A stretch of 64,000 nucleotides of DNA from Tiliqua scincoides (Eukaryota; Chordata; Lepidosauria; Squamata; Scincidae). Numbering within the stretch: the first letter of the stretch is position 1; every line of letters starts with the position of its first letter. Positions 21,301-31,710 of the stretch are shown here, piece by piece. The position numbers and the translations under genes were made by a program. The DNA is taken from the NCBI RefSeq assembly GCF_035046505.1, contig NC_089821.1, forward strand, positions 34,582,348 through 34,646,347, read 5' to 3'. The notes beneath the pieces are model-generated. The model saw only the letters and a program-made list of their open reading frames with translations, was not told the origin of the DNA and ran no database searches.

Positions 21301-24300
21301 GACTAATATGTGAGAATGTGTGTTAACTTTAAGGTGCATTTTTCAACCTGGCAAATCAATACTACAGACAATAATTCGTGAAAACATTTGCTCTATTAAC
21401 AGAAGTCAATAAACTAGTTTAACACTGCAATTCTATACACACTTACCTAGGAGTACGTCTCACTGAACTCAATTGGGCTTAATTCTGGGGGAAAAAAATG
21501 CATAAGATAGCACTATGAGAGTTCAATCCTGAGCTCCTGGGGCATGCGACTGCTGTGGCACCGAAAAAGGCTGCTGCCACACCCTGCGCACCCAAGGCAG
21601 CCGCAGGCAGCACCTCGGGAGAAGCGGACTTTCATCCCCTTTCCCCGGGTAAAGGGAGTAGCCCCGCAATGGGGCTACTCGATTCACCGCTGACCAAAAG
21701 GTAGGTAGTGAGGAAAAAGCCTCCCCCCTCCCCAGAACACCTCCTCCCCGCTTCCCCCCACGCCCCTGCTTTCGTCTCTGCTGCTTGGCGGTCCGTGGGA
21801 TCGCAGACTGGCGGAGGCCAGGTGCCCGCCCAGTGCTAGCCCAGCACCAGCCAGCGCTGGGCTAGCACAGGTGTTCGCCTGGCATTAATGCTCGCAAACA
21901 TGCCTTACGCCAGGTTTGCAACAGTAGGTACTGGCAGTAAACTGGAGCACAGAACTCAGGATTGGGCTTTAAGTTATCTCTTTAGATAATTCTTTACAAT
22001 ATTATCCACACAAATCTATGCATGTCTACTGAGAAGTAAGGCCCACTGAGTTTAATGGAGATTACTCCCAGGAAAATTCATATAGGATTGCAGCCTATGC
22101 CTGCCTATATTTAAACCTCTATTTCCCTAGGTGGGCATGCCTTGTATGCCCCAAGGCTCTTTCTGAATACTAATCACAGATTTTAAAAGTGAGTTTTAGG
22201 ATCAGATTTAATCTATGGTGCCTCAAACCTACTCACCATGTTATAGCATGCAGCCATGCTAATGGAGGCTGTGCTGCATGCTATGTTGGGGGGGGGGAAA
22301 TTGGACATACTGCAGGTGGTAAAAATATATTTAAAAAATAAAATATTTATTTTAGAATTAAAAAAAATGAAAATATTATTTACTTAGCTGCTGGTAGGCT
22401 GCCCAATCATGTATGGGTATCCTCAGACCCATGCCAGTGATTTTGCTGGTATATGTCCAAGGAGACAAAAGGGGTAGGAAGGGTTCAAAGAGAGGATAGA
22501 ATTCTGGCTCAAGTCCCTCCCCTGTTACTCCCTGAAACCCCCCTCTCCCTCCCTGCCTACGACCATCACCACGACAAACTTACTGGTGCCAACAGAGGCC
22601 CCTGGAACTGCTGATGCACACACCATTGCCTGGTTGCAGCAGTATCCTGGATTAATGCCACCAGAAAGTGTCCTGTACTTCAGGAAATATACAAGGACAG
22701 CTACCTTTAGGGAGACCTAAAAGATTGGATGACCATAGGATTGGGCCCTTAGTCAAGAGAAACTATGCTCTCTATTAACTATATTCAAGTATCTCCTAGG
22801 GCTTAAACTGTGGATCTGTAATATTTTTTTAAAACAACGAATCAATCAGTAATTGACTTAGCCTGCCCCGCGCCCAGGGTAAAGGTCCATGATGGTGCCC
22901 CCCACATGATGCTGCCCCCCCCTCACCAAGTGTGATGGAGCCTCATGTGACTTTAAGACCAACTGGATAAATCTTCTGAGGCTTCCCTGCAATCTTAAAC
23001 TGAACTTCTGGAAAACCAGAAGTACAGTTGCTGATTGTGTTGGGAGCCTCAGAGCCTCCCATGTGGTCAGTGAGACCAAATACAATGGAGGACAGAGTGC
23101 CTGTACCTTTAACCATTGTATAGAAGAGGGAATCTTGGCAGGTGTAGCTTTTTAAACCCTTTCATGTTGAGCTGCATCTGCCAAAATTCTCTCTTCTACA
23201 CAATGGTTAAAGGTACAGGCACTTAGCCCTCCAATGTATCTGGTCACCCTGCCAGATACACCCTGCGTGTGGTCCTAGCATCACACGGATGCAGTGTCCA
23301 GGCATTTGTCCCGTTTGCCCAGCACTAGGTTCGCTGCTGGAATCAATCAATAAAAGCAAGTTAGTTAAACAACTTCCACAGTAGTACCCTATCATTTTAA
23401 GATTCTTTGCTAATCAGTCTTGCTAATCAGACATCATTTTTCAGATGTCAGACAGCTCAGCCCACATTTGAAGTATTACGCTTTTAAACTGTTCTCACTG
23501 AGTTCTCTCTTGTCTATTCTACCTGTTAATGACGTTTAACAAACTCCAGTGTTTGCCATGTGTAGGGGAAAAGACTTCCTCTGGTGCTTGGCGGATAAAG
23601 AGTTTATACCACTTCTCTTATCATCGAAACCTAGACGCAATCAGCAATACATTATTAACCAAGGGTTTAGTCACCTCTAATAACCAAACTATAATAACAC
23701 AGGACTTTTAAGAAAAACAAGAATGAACAGCCTGAATTAATAATCAAATGCTAATGTGCAAGTATTCCTGAATTAGCAAACGTATCACAAATATAAAATA
23801 TATTACACTGTGTAACGTCATTGGTCAAATACTGTGAAATATTATGGACAAAATACTTCTTTTAAGCCCTGATCCAGAATAGCTTCTGCTGTCACCCACA
23901 CTCCACACTGGTAGCTGCAGTGCTCCATTTGGCTGCTGTGATGGCAACAAGAGTTGCCCACTTGTCTGCCTATATCGTACCACTTTCTTTGCTGTCACCA
24001 CCTCCACCTCTTCACCTAGACTAGTCAGCTGCCCTCAGTCTGTGGTTTAAAAAGCACGGTAAGGTGAGAACCAGCAAAAAAGGAAATAAGGGGATAAGCA
24101 GGTGAGGAGCAGAAGACAAATGGGTAGTTACACCAAAGGTGGCAGGGGAAAGATCAAGCAGTCAGTTCATAACAGTGCTGCCCCTCTCCAACAGCGTCAT
24201 CTTGTTTTTGAGACCCACTAGATGCCGTTGGCAGGCAGGTCATGCCTCATTTAATCAAAGAGAGCATGCTATATTTGGGGGGGGGGGGAATTGGGAGGCT

Positions 24301-27300
24301 TTAGAGGGGAAAGGGGATTTAAATCTCCTTACCCTTCCATAAGCCTCCTGCTCCACAATGGGTCTCCTCAAATCTGTGCCAGCTCTTTAGCTCATATTGG
24401 AACTGGACAAGGTGCAGAAGACAGTGACTAAAATTCTTACTGGGCTGGGGCATCTTCCTTATGAGAAAAGGCTAGAGCAGTGGTTCTCAAACTTGTAGCA
24501 CGGGAACCAGCTTTTTAGAATGAGAATCTGTCAGGACCCACCAGAAGTGACATCATCAAGCAGGAACATTTTTAACAATCCTAGGCTACAGTCCTACCCA
24601 CGCTTACCCAGGAGTAAGTCCCATTTACTATCATTGTTAAAAGCATATACACAGCAGCAGTGCTTTTTTTGTAAAAGAAAAGGTGCAGGAACTCACAACT
24701 TGTTAATCTTTTATTTATTTATTTATTTATTTTTAAACCATTTTTTATTGGAGAAATAAAATATTTTTTATGTGCTTCCCCCTAAAGATGAACTTACTTC
24801 TGAGTAGACATGCATAGGATTGGGCTGTCAATCTCCACATCCCCTTCCCCCTAGCTACTTTTTCTACACATGGGGAAAAATACCGTACAGGTGCACTTGT
24901 CTCCTCTATGGAGAACTCGTGCAAGGAAAGCGCCCTACAGGTAGACCACAGCTGCGATACAAGGACATCTGCAAGAGGGATCTGAAGGCCTTAGGAGTGG
25001 ACCTCAACAAGTGGGAAACCCTGGCCTCTGAGCGGCCCACTTGGAGGCAGGCTGTGCAGCATGGCCTTTCCCAGTTTGAAGAAACACTTGGCCAACAGTC
25101 TGAGGCTAAGAGGCAAAGAAGGAAGGCCCATAGCCAGGGAGACAGACCAGGGACAGACTGCACTTGCTCCCGGTGTGGAAGGGATTGTCACTCCCGAATT
25201 GGCCTTTTCAGCCACACTAGACGCTGTTCCAGAACCACCTTTCAGAGCGCGATACCATAGTCTTTTGAGACTGAAGGTTGCCAACTACTTCGAGGAGAGG
25301 AAGCAGTGAATGGATTCCGGAAAATGGCTTGCATGAGTTCCATGTAGTAAAATTACTCTAAGCAACTGTGAGAGTAAGAACAAAAAAGGAATTCTTACAC
25401 AAGAGGGGTCCTTAGGTGCACATAGAAACAGCTATGTTTGCAAACAAGCGATTAAATATGGTTTAATTCAGGTATCAGAATACTCTGTCTTTGGGAAGGC
25501 GCTTGGCATGCAATTGTATGTTCTCTGCTGCCCTGAGCAGCTGCTGTGCATTGCTGGAGAGGAGCTGCAAACGCTGGCTGGCGGAGGGCATGCTTGTGGG
25601 GGAAGGACGAGGAGGATCTCTGGCAAGGCTGGACAGCACGTTGTACACACGTAGAATCCCTTTTCACCTGCCCTTAGCATGTGAAAATGGGTGCAGATAT
25701 ATATCTCTGCCAGGATTAAGAGCCCAATCCTAGGTATGTCTACTCTGAAGTAAGTCTCGTTCTAGTCAATGGAGCTTACTCCCAGGAAAGTGCCTAGGAT
25801 TGCAGCCTAAGAGCCCAATCCTATGCATGTCTACTCAGAAGTCCACTTTAGTGAATGGGGCTTACTGTGGATAGGATGGCAGCCTCAGGGTCCAATCCTG
25901 TGCCTGTCTACTCAGAAGTCAGTCCCATTAGAGTCAATAGGGCTTCCTCCCAGGAAGGTGTGGAGAGGACTGCAGCCTCATAGCCAAAGCCTATGGCTGT
26001 CTACTCAGAAGTCAGTCCCACTAGAGGCAATGGGGCTTCTTCCCAGGAAAGTGTGGAGAGGACTGCAGCCTCAGAGCCCTTCCTCTGCCTGTCTACTCAG
26101 GCTGCAAGGCTATGACACTTTCCCAGGAGCAAGCCCCATTGAGCACAATGAGACTTACTTCTGAGTAGACACGCCTAGGCTCATGCTGCAGATTGGCACG
26201 GGGGCTGCACCAGCCAGCTTTCTTCCCCTCCTCTTCTGCCAAGCCAGTACCTGGGCATTCCATGGGTGCCGCAGCCTGTCTCCCTGGCTGGCTGTCTGTC
26301 CTCCTCCTCAGTGTCGGCACGTGTCCCCCACACCCTCCACCGTCTTGGAAGCTGCGCGGGGAAGCAGAGCACTGGGGAGGGAAGGAGGGCTGGGCTCAGG
26401 CGAGAGCTTGGGGATGGGGGCAGGAGGGGGTCATTGTGTGGTCAGGCAGGGGCCAGGCGCCTGCCCACCCTGCACCCCCCAGCACCCACCCAGCAAATTC
26501 CTCTGTTTTGCTCCCCCCCTCCTGGAATGCCTCCGAAGGGGAGGAGCCCCTGCAAAAAGGTGCCGGAACTCCATCCCCCCACGTTCCATTAGAAAAAAAG
26601 CCCTGCACAGCAGTCTGTTAAAAGTACAGATCTGTAACATTTCCACAAATGTGGTCACATACCATGGTAGCATCAAGTCTAATATATTAAAAATAAAATA
26701 TTGAAATGAATGAGGACCCACTTGAAATTCGCTTGCAACCCACCTAGCAGGTACTGACCCATAGTTCAAGAAACACTGAGCTAGAGTTTTTTGGGTTCTT
26801 TATTCTAGATAAAAGGCACCTGAAGGGAGAAATTATTGAGACATAAAATTATACAAGAAATGGATAGAGGGATGTTCTTTTCCCTATCACACAACACCAG
26901 AATCAGGGGACATCCACCATAATTGAGTGTTAGAAGACTTAGAAGAGACATAAGTAAGATTTCTTTACCCAGTCTGCAATTAATCTGTGGAACTCCTTGC
27001 CACAGGATGTGGTAATGGCATCTGGTCTAGTTGCCTTTAAAAGGCGAATAGATAGATTTATGGAGGAAATGTCCATCACTGGTTACAAGCCATGCTGGGT
27101 ATATGCAACCTCCTGGTTCTAGAAGTAGGCTTTCTCTGACGCCAAATGCAAGGGAGTACAAAATACAGGTATCTTGTTGTCTTGTGTTCTCTCTGAGGCA
27201 TTTGGTGAGCTACTATGAGATATAGGAAACTGGACTAGATGGGCCTTTGGCCTGATCCAGCAGGGCTCTATGTTTTTAAGTCTAAGGATAGAAAGAGGGC

Positions 27301-28709
27301 CGGGAGGCTGCAAAAAGAGGGGATAGGATCTGGCATGCACCATGAGCCACCCTCTCCCGCAGCCTCCCTGCTCCCTATTCCTCTTCCTTCACTGCCCAGC
27401 TTTGCCCCTCCACAGCCTCAACTGCTCTGCCATCCATGGACAGGATTGACGATGGATGGGGAGTGCCACTTCTTGCAGCAGTGCTCCCCAAATGGCTGCT
27501 GACGGAGTGCTCTGTGCTCCATTAGCCATCATTTTGCAACAGCTTCTTGAGCCTCCGTTTGCCTGAAGATAACATCCGAAGGTTGCCAGTTCGAAGCCAC
27601 CGGCACCGTGAATGGTGAGACCTTGAAGCAGCTGACAAGCCCAGCCGTGTTATTCCACCTGCTCTTGGAGAGACGAAGGAGCTGCTTGTCAGCCTGTGTG
27701 GGAGGAATCTGGAGGCCAGAAAGTGATAACAGACCATAAAAGATCCATCTGAAATGATGTGGTTCTTGAAAGACAGAACCTTTCTTCAATTGTAAAAATC
27801 CCTACGGGGATTTAGAACAGCCTGCCCATGTAAACCGCCTTGAATTAAAGTGTGAGGAGAAATCTGATGACCAAGAAAGGCGGTATATAAATGCCTGTAT
27901 TATTATTATTATTATAACTGTAGTACAGCCCAATTGTGCATAAGACTGGGTTATAAAATACATTATGTAAAATGTCAATATGTTAGCCCTAGTCCAATTA
28001 ATTATTGATTTTGTCCAGGACATCTACTGCCACACATTTGGGTCAAAAGGAGGAATACGGTTGGATGGCAGCAATATATTCTCCCAGTGGTTTCATGTAG
28101 ATCTTAAATGGCATTAGAGATACGATGGAATCGTGCAGCTTTTCATAATAGCATAAAAACACAGGGTGGAGCCAAATATATCCAGCACCACCTGGAAAGC
28201 TGCCTGTGACGTATTACTGGATTCCCAAAAAGCACGACTCTCAGTTTCCATCCTAGACCAATGACCCGAAAAGATTTCATGGTCAATGCTTTCCAAGGCT
28301 GCTGAGAGGTCCAACAGCATTAACTCTGCATCCCCATCCCCAATTCATTTCTTGGTAAAGACTGTCAGCACGTTAACCAAGGCAGTGTCTGTCCTATGCA
28401 CCTTTCTAAGGGCGCAATCCTAACCCACTTTCCAGCACCACTTTCCACATAAGGGCTATGCAACTCGGAGGTAAGGGATGAAACATTCCCTTACTTTGAG
28501 GAGGCCTCCATAACTGCCACCCAACTGCAGGATGCGGCACATGTCCCATTGCAACAGCTATGTCAGCACTGGAAAGTTGGTGAGGATTTGGGCCTAAATT
28601 TGTCAGTAGCATCTTAGCAAATTTGTAATGAGCATTCTGAGGTATCCTCATTAACTTCAATATACACTACACACAGAATTGTAATGTCTCCATTTATTCC
28701 TATGTGTAC

Positions 28710-28745
<36 letters not shown>

Positions 28746-30166
28746 TTCCAAAACGAAGAGCGCATAAACAGCATTGGGGTAACAGAAATTGCCATCCACC
28801 AAAAAGCAGCTTTACTGGGAACAGCTTACATCTTGCGATGAGATTTATAACAGCAAAATAGGATAAAAACCTTGGGAAGGACTTGATCTCAGGGTAAAAC
28901 AAACCAATCAATAACATCTACCTGACTGTGTGAAAATCTAATAATAATAATAATAATAAAGCATTCTCAGTCAGGAATTGTAATTTTTCATTTTTGGCCA
29001 CCTGAGTTCGAAAACAGATATTGTTTTCCAACCAGTTGGTAGAACCATTGGTCTATATACATCAGGCAGAAATTTACTGGCATCAGTATGTAAAAGCAGA
29101 ATCATACCCTTTAATATATTACTGCTTAATACTTATTTTGTTCTTATTGACTTATACATAATCTCTGTTGATTTGGTGAGCCTCAGAGCATTTGCATGTC
29201 AATTTAACTCTCTGGAAGAGTTTCCATTTGTCCTGCTTTGTGAATACAAGGTTCAAGTACAAAGAAGCTTAGGGCACAATCTTGACCCCGAGTTGGGTAG
29301 ATGCAAGTCCCTTGCACTGGCCCAAAAGTGTCACTTTCTGTAGAGACAGGCTGGTGCACGCATGTGCGCTGGCTACCCCTTGCCAACATGGGCCCCAGAG
29401 GAAGGGTGAGTTGCTTTAACTGAGCTTGGCCGATGCAGGGGTCGGGAGTGTGTGGGGAGGGCAGGGAGGAGGCGTTTCAGGGTGGGTGGTGGGCGAGCGG
29501 ACAAGGAGTGGGAGGTGGGGCCAGGATCCGGTAGTGATGCCGGATCCTGACCCCCTTCCCAGGCAGCATGGTGCAACTGGGCTGATTAGATCTGCACCAC
29601 CTCATCAGGGGCCCATTGGGGTCGCTGCAGCACGACATGGGGTAAGGGAAAAGGCTTCCCCTTGCCTTGGGCTGTGCTGCTTTTGGCCCCAAATTTGCGC
29701 TGGATGCAGTGCAGGCCCGCTGGCCTGCCTGCTTCCAGCGCAAGTTAGGATTGCACCCTTACTTAAACAAATAAGCTATCTAAGAGTAAAAATGAGCAAA
29801 GCACACATGTAATCATCTTTACTTTTTCCTGTTCAGCTCATTTATTCTGCAGAGGATTGTTCCTTTGAAGAGGAGATACGTCTAGGTGGCTACAATGCCT
29901 ACAAATCAAAGAAATATGGAGTCTTGGTATCCTTAAGCAGTGCCAGACAAAGACAACAAGTCAAAGGGAAAGACTCTCATCCACTCTCTCATTTCTTGCC
30001 TATTATCACCACTATGCCAGTGGAGTCTACGGATTTTGGAGAATATAGGGACAGCGGACCATCATTTGAATCTCGTATTTTCAATTCACGTCTTGATAAT
30101 GACAGCCCAGACCCCCTTGGATTTACATCAGACATAGCAGTGCAAAGTCCTAGCTTTGAAAAGTAA
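18098..30166 (+). CDS. FGF19: Fibroblast growth factor 19 (copy B, full length)
   Basis: Exons at 18098-18320, 18602-18705 and 29837-30166 splice in phases 1 and 0 to 218 residues (human 216). The order is signal peptide (LALVAMCFAMVARS), N-terminal motif DAGPHVSHGWGEPIRLRHLY, beta-trefoil core (LLQITSVAVGTVAFKG, SRYLCMEDEGRLQGR, CSFEEEIRLGGYNAY) and the endocrine tail ending DPLGFTSDIAVQSPSFEK. In known FGF19 the tail docks on beta-Klotho and the core on FGFR4; the hormone is secreted by ileum in response to bile acids and represses bile acid synthesis. Two cysteines that form a disulfide in human FGF19 (in the SCFLRI and VDCARG segments) have no counterpart here. Intron 1 is short (about 0.3 kb) and intron 2 long (about 11.1 kb, filled with transposons), against 1.85 kb in copy A. 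Its position before LTO1 fits amniote synteny, so this is the best candidate for the functional orthologue. Confidence 0.95.
18602..18705 (+). CDS. FGF19: FGF19 copy B, exon 2
   Basis: 104 nt middle exon between CGCAG and GTAAGT. It encodes SLLQITSVAVGTVAFKG and SRYLCMEDEGRLQGR, and is nearly identical to exon 2 of copy A. Confidence 0.93.
19186..19536. mobile_element. hAT MITE, about 351 bp
   Basis: CAGCAGTTCCCAACCTGG at the left and GTTGGGAACCATTG at the right, with 8-bp flanks TTCTATGT and CTCTATGT (one mismatch). It lies in the part of copy B intron 2 that copy A lacks. Confidence 0.75.
20152..20330. mobile_element. PIF/Harbinger-like MITE, about 179 bp
   Basis: GGACCCAATCCTATCCAA at the left and TTGGATAGGATTGGGCCC at the right, flanked by TTA on both sides. 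Same family as 1235-1412. Confidence 0.75.
20425..20589 (+). other. Possible alternative terminal exon in copy B intron 2
   Basis: A strong T-rich acceptor (20396-20424, ending ATAG) is followed by 54 open codons and a TGA. It is in the phase needed after exon 2 (phase 0). The frame contains ATFREELYKYVASAK, which loosely resembles the CSFEEEI segment at the same offset in FGF19 exon 3 and FREEL-like segments of other FGFs. The match is short and could be chance. No poly(A) signal lies close behind. The stretch is absent from copy A. Not a called gene. Confidence 0.25.
21020..21203. mobile_element. hAT-like MITE with perfect 8-bp target duplication
   Basis: Ends CAGAGTGACCAGATACAATG and CATTGCATCTGGTCACCTTG are inverted repeats. 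The 8-bp duplications CTTTTAAA lie at 21012-21019 and 21204-21211. The site is empty in unit A (about 5062-5080). Relatives lie at 23068-23253 and 35968-36130. Confidence 0.8.
21520..21971. mobile_element. Harbinger-like GC-rich element
   Basis: From TTCAATCCTGAGCTCC to CAGGATTGGGCT. The interior matches 9069-9676 (for example CGCTGACCAAAAGGT here, CACTGACCAAAAGGT there). Confidence 0.6.
21998..22100. mobile_element. Harbinger-like palindromic MITE
   Basis: CAAATCTATGCATGTCTACT at the left and ATATAGGATTGCAGCC at the right, around GAAGTAAGGCCCACTG. Member of the 90-bp family. Confidence 0.55.
22395..22749. mobile_element. Harbinger-like element, about 355 bp
   Basis: Begins GGCTGCCCAATCATG and ends CATAGGATTGGGCCC with TTA following. 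The left flank is less clear. Confidence 0.5.
23068..23253. mobile_element. hAT-like MITE, relative of 21020-21203
   Basis: GTGAGACCAAATACAATGG at the left and CAATGTATCTGGTCACC at the right, with the same GGCACT and TAACCATTGTA interior segments. Confidence 0.65.
24898..25285 (+). mobile_element. LINE fragment, C-terminal ORF2 with zinc-finger-like end
   Basis: Reads LLYGELVQGKRPTGRPQLRY, KDICKRDLKALG and, near the end, CSRCGRDCHSRIGLFSHTRR followed by Cys, a Cys/His finger-like motif. Ends in ACTGAAGGTTGCCAAC. Same family as 1659-2121, with an open frame through this segment. Confidence 0.75.
25719..26191. repeat. Tandem array of five 90-bp Harbinger-like MITE units
   Basis: Units start near 25719, 25811, 25888, 25981 and 26073. 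The first four share CCAATCCT (degenerate in later units), GTCTACTC and GAAGT followed by a GCAGCCT end. The fifth is in the opposite orientation (ACTTACTTCTGAGTAGAC at the right). Confidence 0.75.
27548..27915 (+). mobile_element. tRNA-derived SINE
   Basis: A B-box-like GCCAGTTCGAAGCCACC near 27587-27603 suggests a tRNA-derived head. The 3' end AAAGGCGGTATATAAATGCC followed by TATTATTATTATTATTATA is a LINE-like tail. Its A box is not clear. Confidence 0.6.
28080..28400 (-). mobile_element. Probable LINE reverse-transcriptase relic
   Basis: The minus strand encodes MLLDLSAALESIDHEIF near 28270-28320, close to the LLDLSAAFDTVDH motif of CR1/L2-type reverse transcriptase. The rest does not align to RT by eye, and one conserved Asp is replaced. 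Confidence 0.4.
28410..28594. mobile_element. PIF/Harbinger-like MITE, about 185 bp
   Basis: GGCGCAATCCTAACCCAC at the left and TGAGGATTTGGGCC at the right, with TAA on both sides (28407-28409, 28595-28597). Same family as 1235-1412. Confidence 0.7.
28710..28744. repeat. (AAT)n microsatellite
   Basis: About 11-12 AAT units. A shorter AAT run follows at 28940-28960. Confidence 0.9.
29272..29758. mobile_element. Harbinger-like element, about 487 bp
   Basis: GGGCACAATCTTGACCCC at the left and TTAGGATTGCACCC at the right, TTA on both sides. It ends about 80 bp before exon 3 of copy B and shares its interior with 6444-6961. Confidence 0.7.
29837..30166 (+). CDS. FGF19: FGF19 copy B, exon 3 (terminal)
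   Basis: Acceptor CCTGTTCAG, 109 residues and stop TAA (30164-30166). It contains CSFEEEIRLGGYNAYKSKKY, SLSSARQRQQ, PLSHFLP and the beta-Klotho-binding end QSPSFEK. These segments line up with human FGF19 without gaps large enough to question orthology. Confidence 0.93.
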   Translation, partial: LIYSAEDCSFEEEIRLGGYNAYKSKKYGVLVSLSSARQRQQVKGKDSHPLSHFLPIITTMPVESTDFGEYRDSGPSFESRIFNSRLDNDSPDPLGFTSDIAVQSPSFEK

Positions 30167-31340
30167 GTAATGCTCCTTTATTTCTACTCCACAAAAGCAT
30201 TGTCAGCAAGTTCTGATAGTATTTCTTGCAGTGAGGCATGAAAACACATCAGATATGGGATCATCTTTATTTGGCAAATGGCACAACCTGTAGATTGCTA
30301 ATACCAAGAAAAGTATACCCACAGATACTTCCCATCTACTCAGATTAAAACATACACACAACAGTATTTTAGAAAATCTCCTTCTAAGAAACACTGTTTA
30401 ATTCAGGAATGACAAAAATGCAAAGCATGCAGAATTTTTTCTGCCTTGGAGGATGTTTGGATGGATAAGATCATGAATATTTTACTTTACTACTTTATTA
30501 CTTTCACTCACCTCTGAGTCCTGATGACAGATGCACCAAATGCTGTTCATTCAAAGGAAGGATGGTATCTTCTTCAATGTGCACATCAGTGTTTGAGAGA
30601 AAACTAACAACCTACAAAGCAAGAACTCACTTAATAAACCTTAATACATGATAGATTTATCTATTTCTTCACAAACCTCTGCAGCTAGTTTCTGGAAAGG
30701 AAATAAGTTGGCCAAAGAAAACCTATTACCTTGTTTGTTTTGTACTACTTGTCTGTGATTTTCTTTTCTTTAAAGATTATTGTTTATAGATCAGGCCTTA
30801 GACTCAAGGAAGGCTACTCTTATAAGTACAACTAGATTAAGCAATATACTGAATAAATCTTGCCATTTAACTGTGGGTGGTGCTTTGGGAATAGTTGTTT
30901 TAAATTCCTGCTGATTTAAATGGAGTTAGACTATACGTTATTGGAAGCAATATTTCATTGGAATTTTGTATATAAAGGTTTTCGAATGATCGGGTTTTAA
31001 CTAGTTTATGAAAAGTTGAGAAAATAGTTCTTGGTGTATCATCCTTTCCCAAAGGTTCTTGTATATAGTAATATTGTTCTGCATAGAAAATGAAAGGAAA
31101 AGGTTATTATTTTCTTGACCTAGCACTTCATTGTCAATGCTATATTTATAATTAATTTATTGAACACATACATCTGTTTATTTTGTTATTGTATTTATAC
31201 CCAAATTTCTATTTATGTACTCCAATACAATTTTTTAAATAGTCTGGTTAAATGTGGTGATGTTTTGTAAAAAGGAAACCTGTTTTTGTTAAATAGTTTG
31301 TAGTTTTAGTGTGTAATAAAAATGAAATATAATGAAATGC
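30167..31340 (+). other. FGF19: FGF19 copy B 3' UTR
   Basis: About 1.1 kb of AT-rich sequence, mostly without recognisable repeats, runs from the stop codon to an AATAAA at 31315-31320. The low repeat content contrasts with the surrounding DNA and fits transcribed 3' UTR. The end point is inferred. Confidence 0.5.
31315..31320 (+). terminator. Candidate poly(A) signal of FGF19 copy B
   Basis: AATAAA followed by AT- and T-rich sequence, the likely end of the copy B transcript. Confidence 0.5.
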
Positions 31341-31456
31341 TTATTTGTCTCTGTGAATCTGTCTCTGCTTGACTATGTTTGTGTTATTATTATTCAGTTT
31401 ATATTTGCTGACATTTGGCAGCAGAAAAACCTGGACTGTAACTTGTATACATTGTA

Positions 31457-31710
31457 TTGGCAACCTTCAGTCTCGAAAGACTATGGTATCGCGCTCTGAA
31501 TGGTGGTTCTGGCACAGCGTCTAGTGTGGCTGAAAAGGCCAATCCGGGAGTGACAATCCCTTCCACACCGGGAGCAAGTGCAGTCTGTCCCTGGTCTGTC
31601 TCCCTGACTATGGGCCTTCCTTCTTTGCCTCTTAGCCTCAGACTGTTGGCAAAGTGTCTCTTCAAACTGGGAAAGGCCATGCTGCACAGCCTGCCTCCAA
31701 GCGGGCCGCT
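31457..31710 (-). mobile_element. LINE fragment, 3' end
   Basis: Tail TTGGCAACCTTCAGTCTCGA, then minus-strand sequence encoding the Cys/His finger-like end seen at 24898-25285. 5'-truncated, about 250 bp. Confidence 0.75.

Larger units (their letters stand above)
24658..26605. mobile_element. Inner nested hAT-type element, about 1948 bp
   Basis: Left CAGTGCTTTTTTTGTAAAAG and right AGAAAAAAAGCCCTG are inverted repeats. The 8-bp flanks CACAGCAG are perfect (24650-24657, 26606-26613). It carries a LINE 3' piece (24898-25285) and a MITE array (25719-26191) and no transposase that I can see. Confidence 0.8.
24478..26778 (-). mobile_element. Outer nested hAT element
   Basis: Left CAGTGGTTCTCAAACTTG, right AAGAAACACTG, with 8-bp flanks GGCTAGAG and AGCTAGAG. 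The uninterrupted relative at 55325-55687 shows its normal length is about 360 bp. The extra 1.95 kb is the inner element. Confidence 0.75.
24340..27275 (+). mobile_element. CR1-type LINE relic split by nested insertions
   Basis: The left part (24340-24477) has CATCTTCCTTATGAGAAAAG, which resembles a conserved CR1-group segment. It continues at 26787-27275 with GTGGAACTCCTTGCCACAGG, GGACTAGATGGGCCTTTGGC and CTGATCCAGCAGGGCTCT. The interruption is the hAT element at 24478-26778. Confidence 0.65.
13145..30200 (+). repeat. Tandem duplication unit B (FGF19 locus)
   Basis: Second copy, in the same orientation. It is longer than unit A mainly because intron 2 acquired about 9 kb of transposon insertions. 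The true outer ends of the duplication are not visible because the left end of unit A lies near the window edge. Confidence 0.85.

Noticed and set aside
24715-24732. TTTATTTATT-rich stretch considered as an AU-rich element
   Set aside because: It lies inside a transposon interior, is not in a 3' UTR, and is a simple tetramer run.
25719-26191. Regular direct repeats considered as a CRISPR array
   Set aside because: Units are about 90 bp, diverged and without unique spacers, and this is a vertebrate genome. The units are MITE copies.
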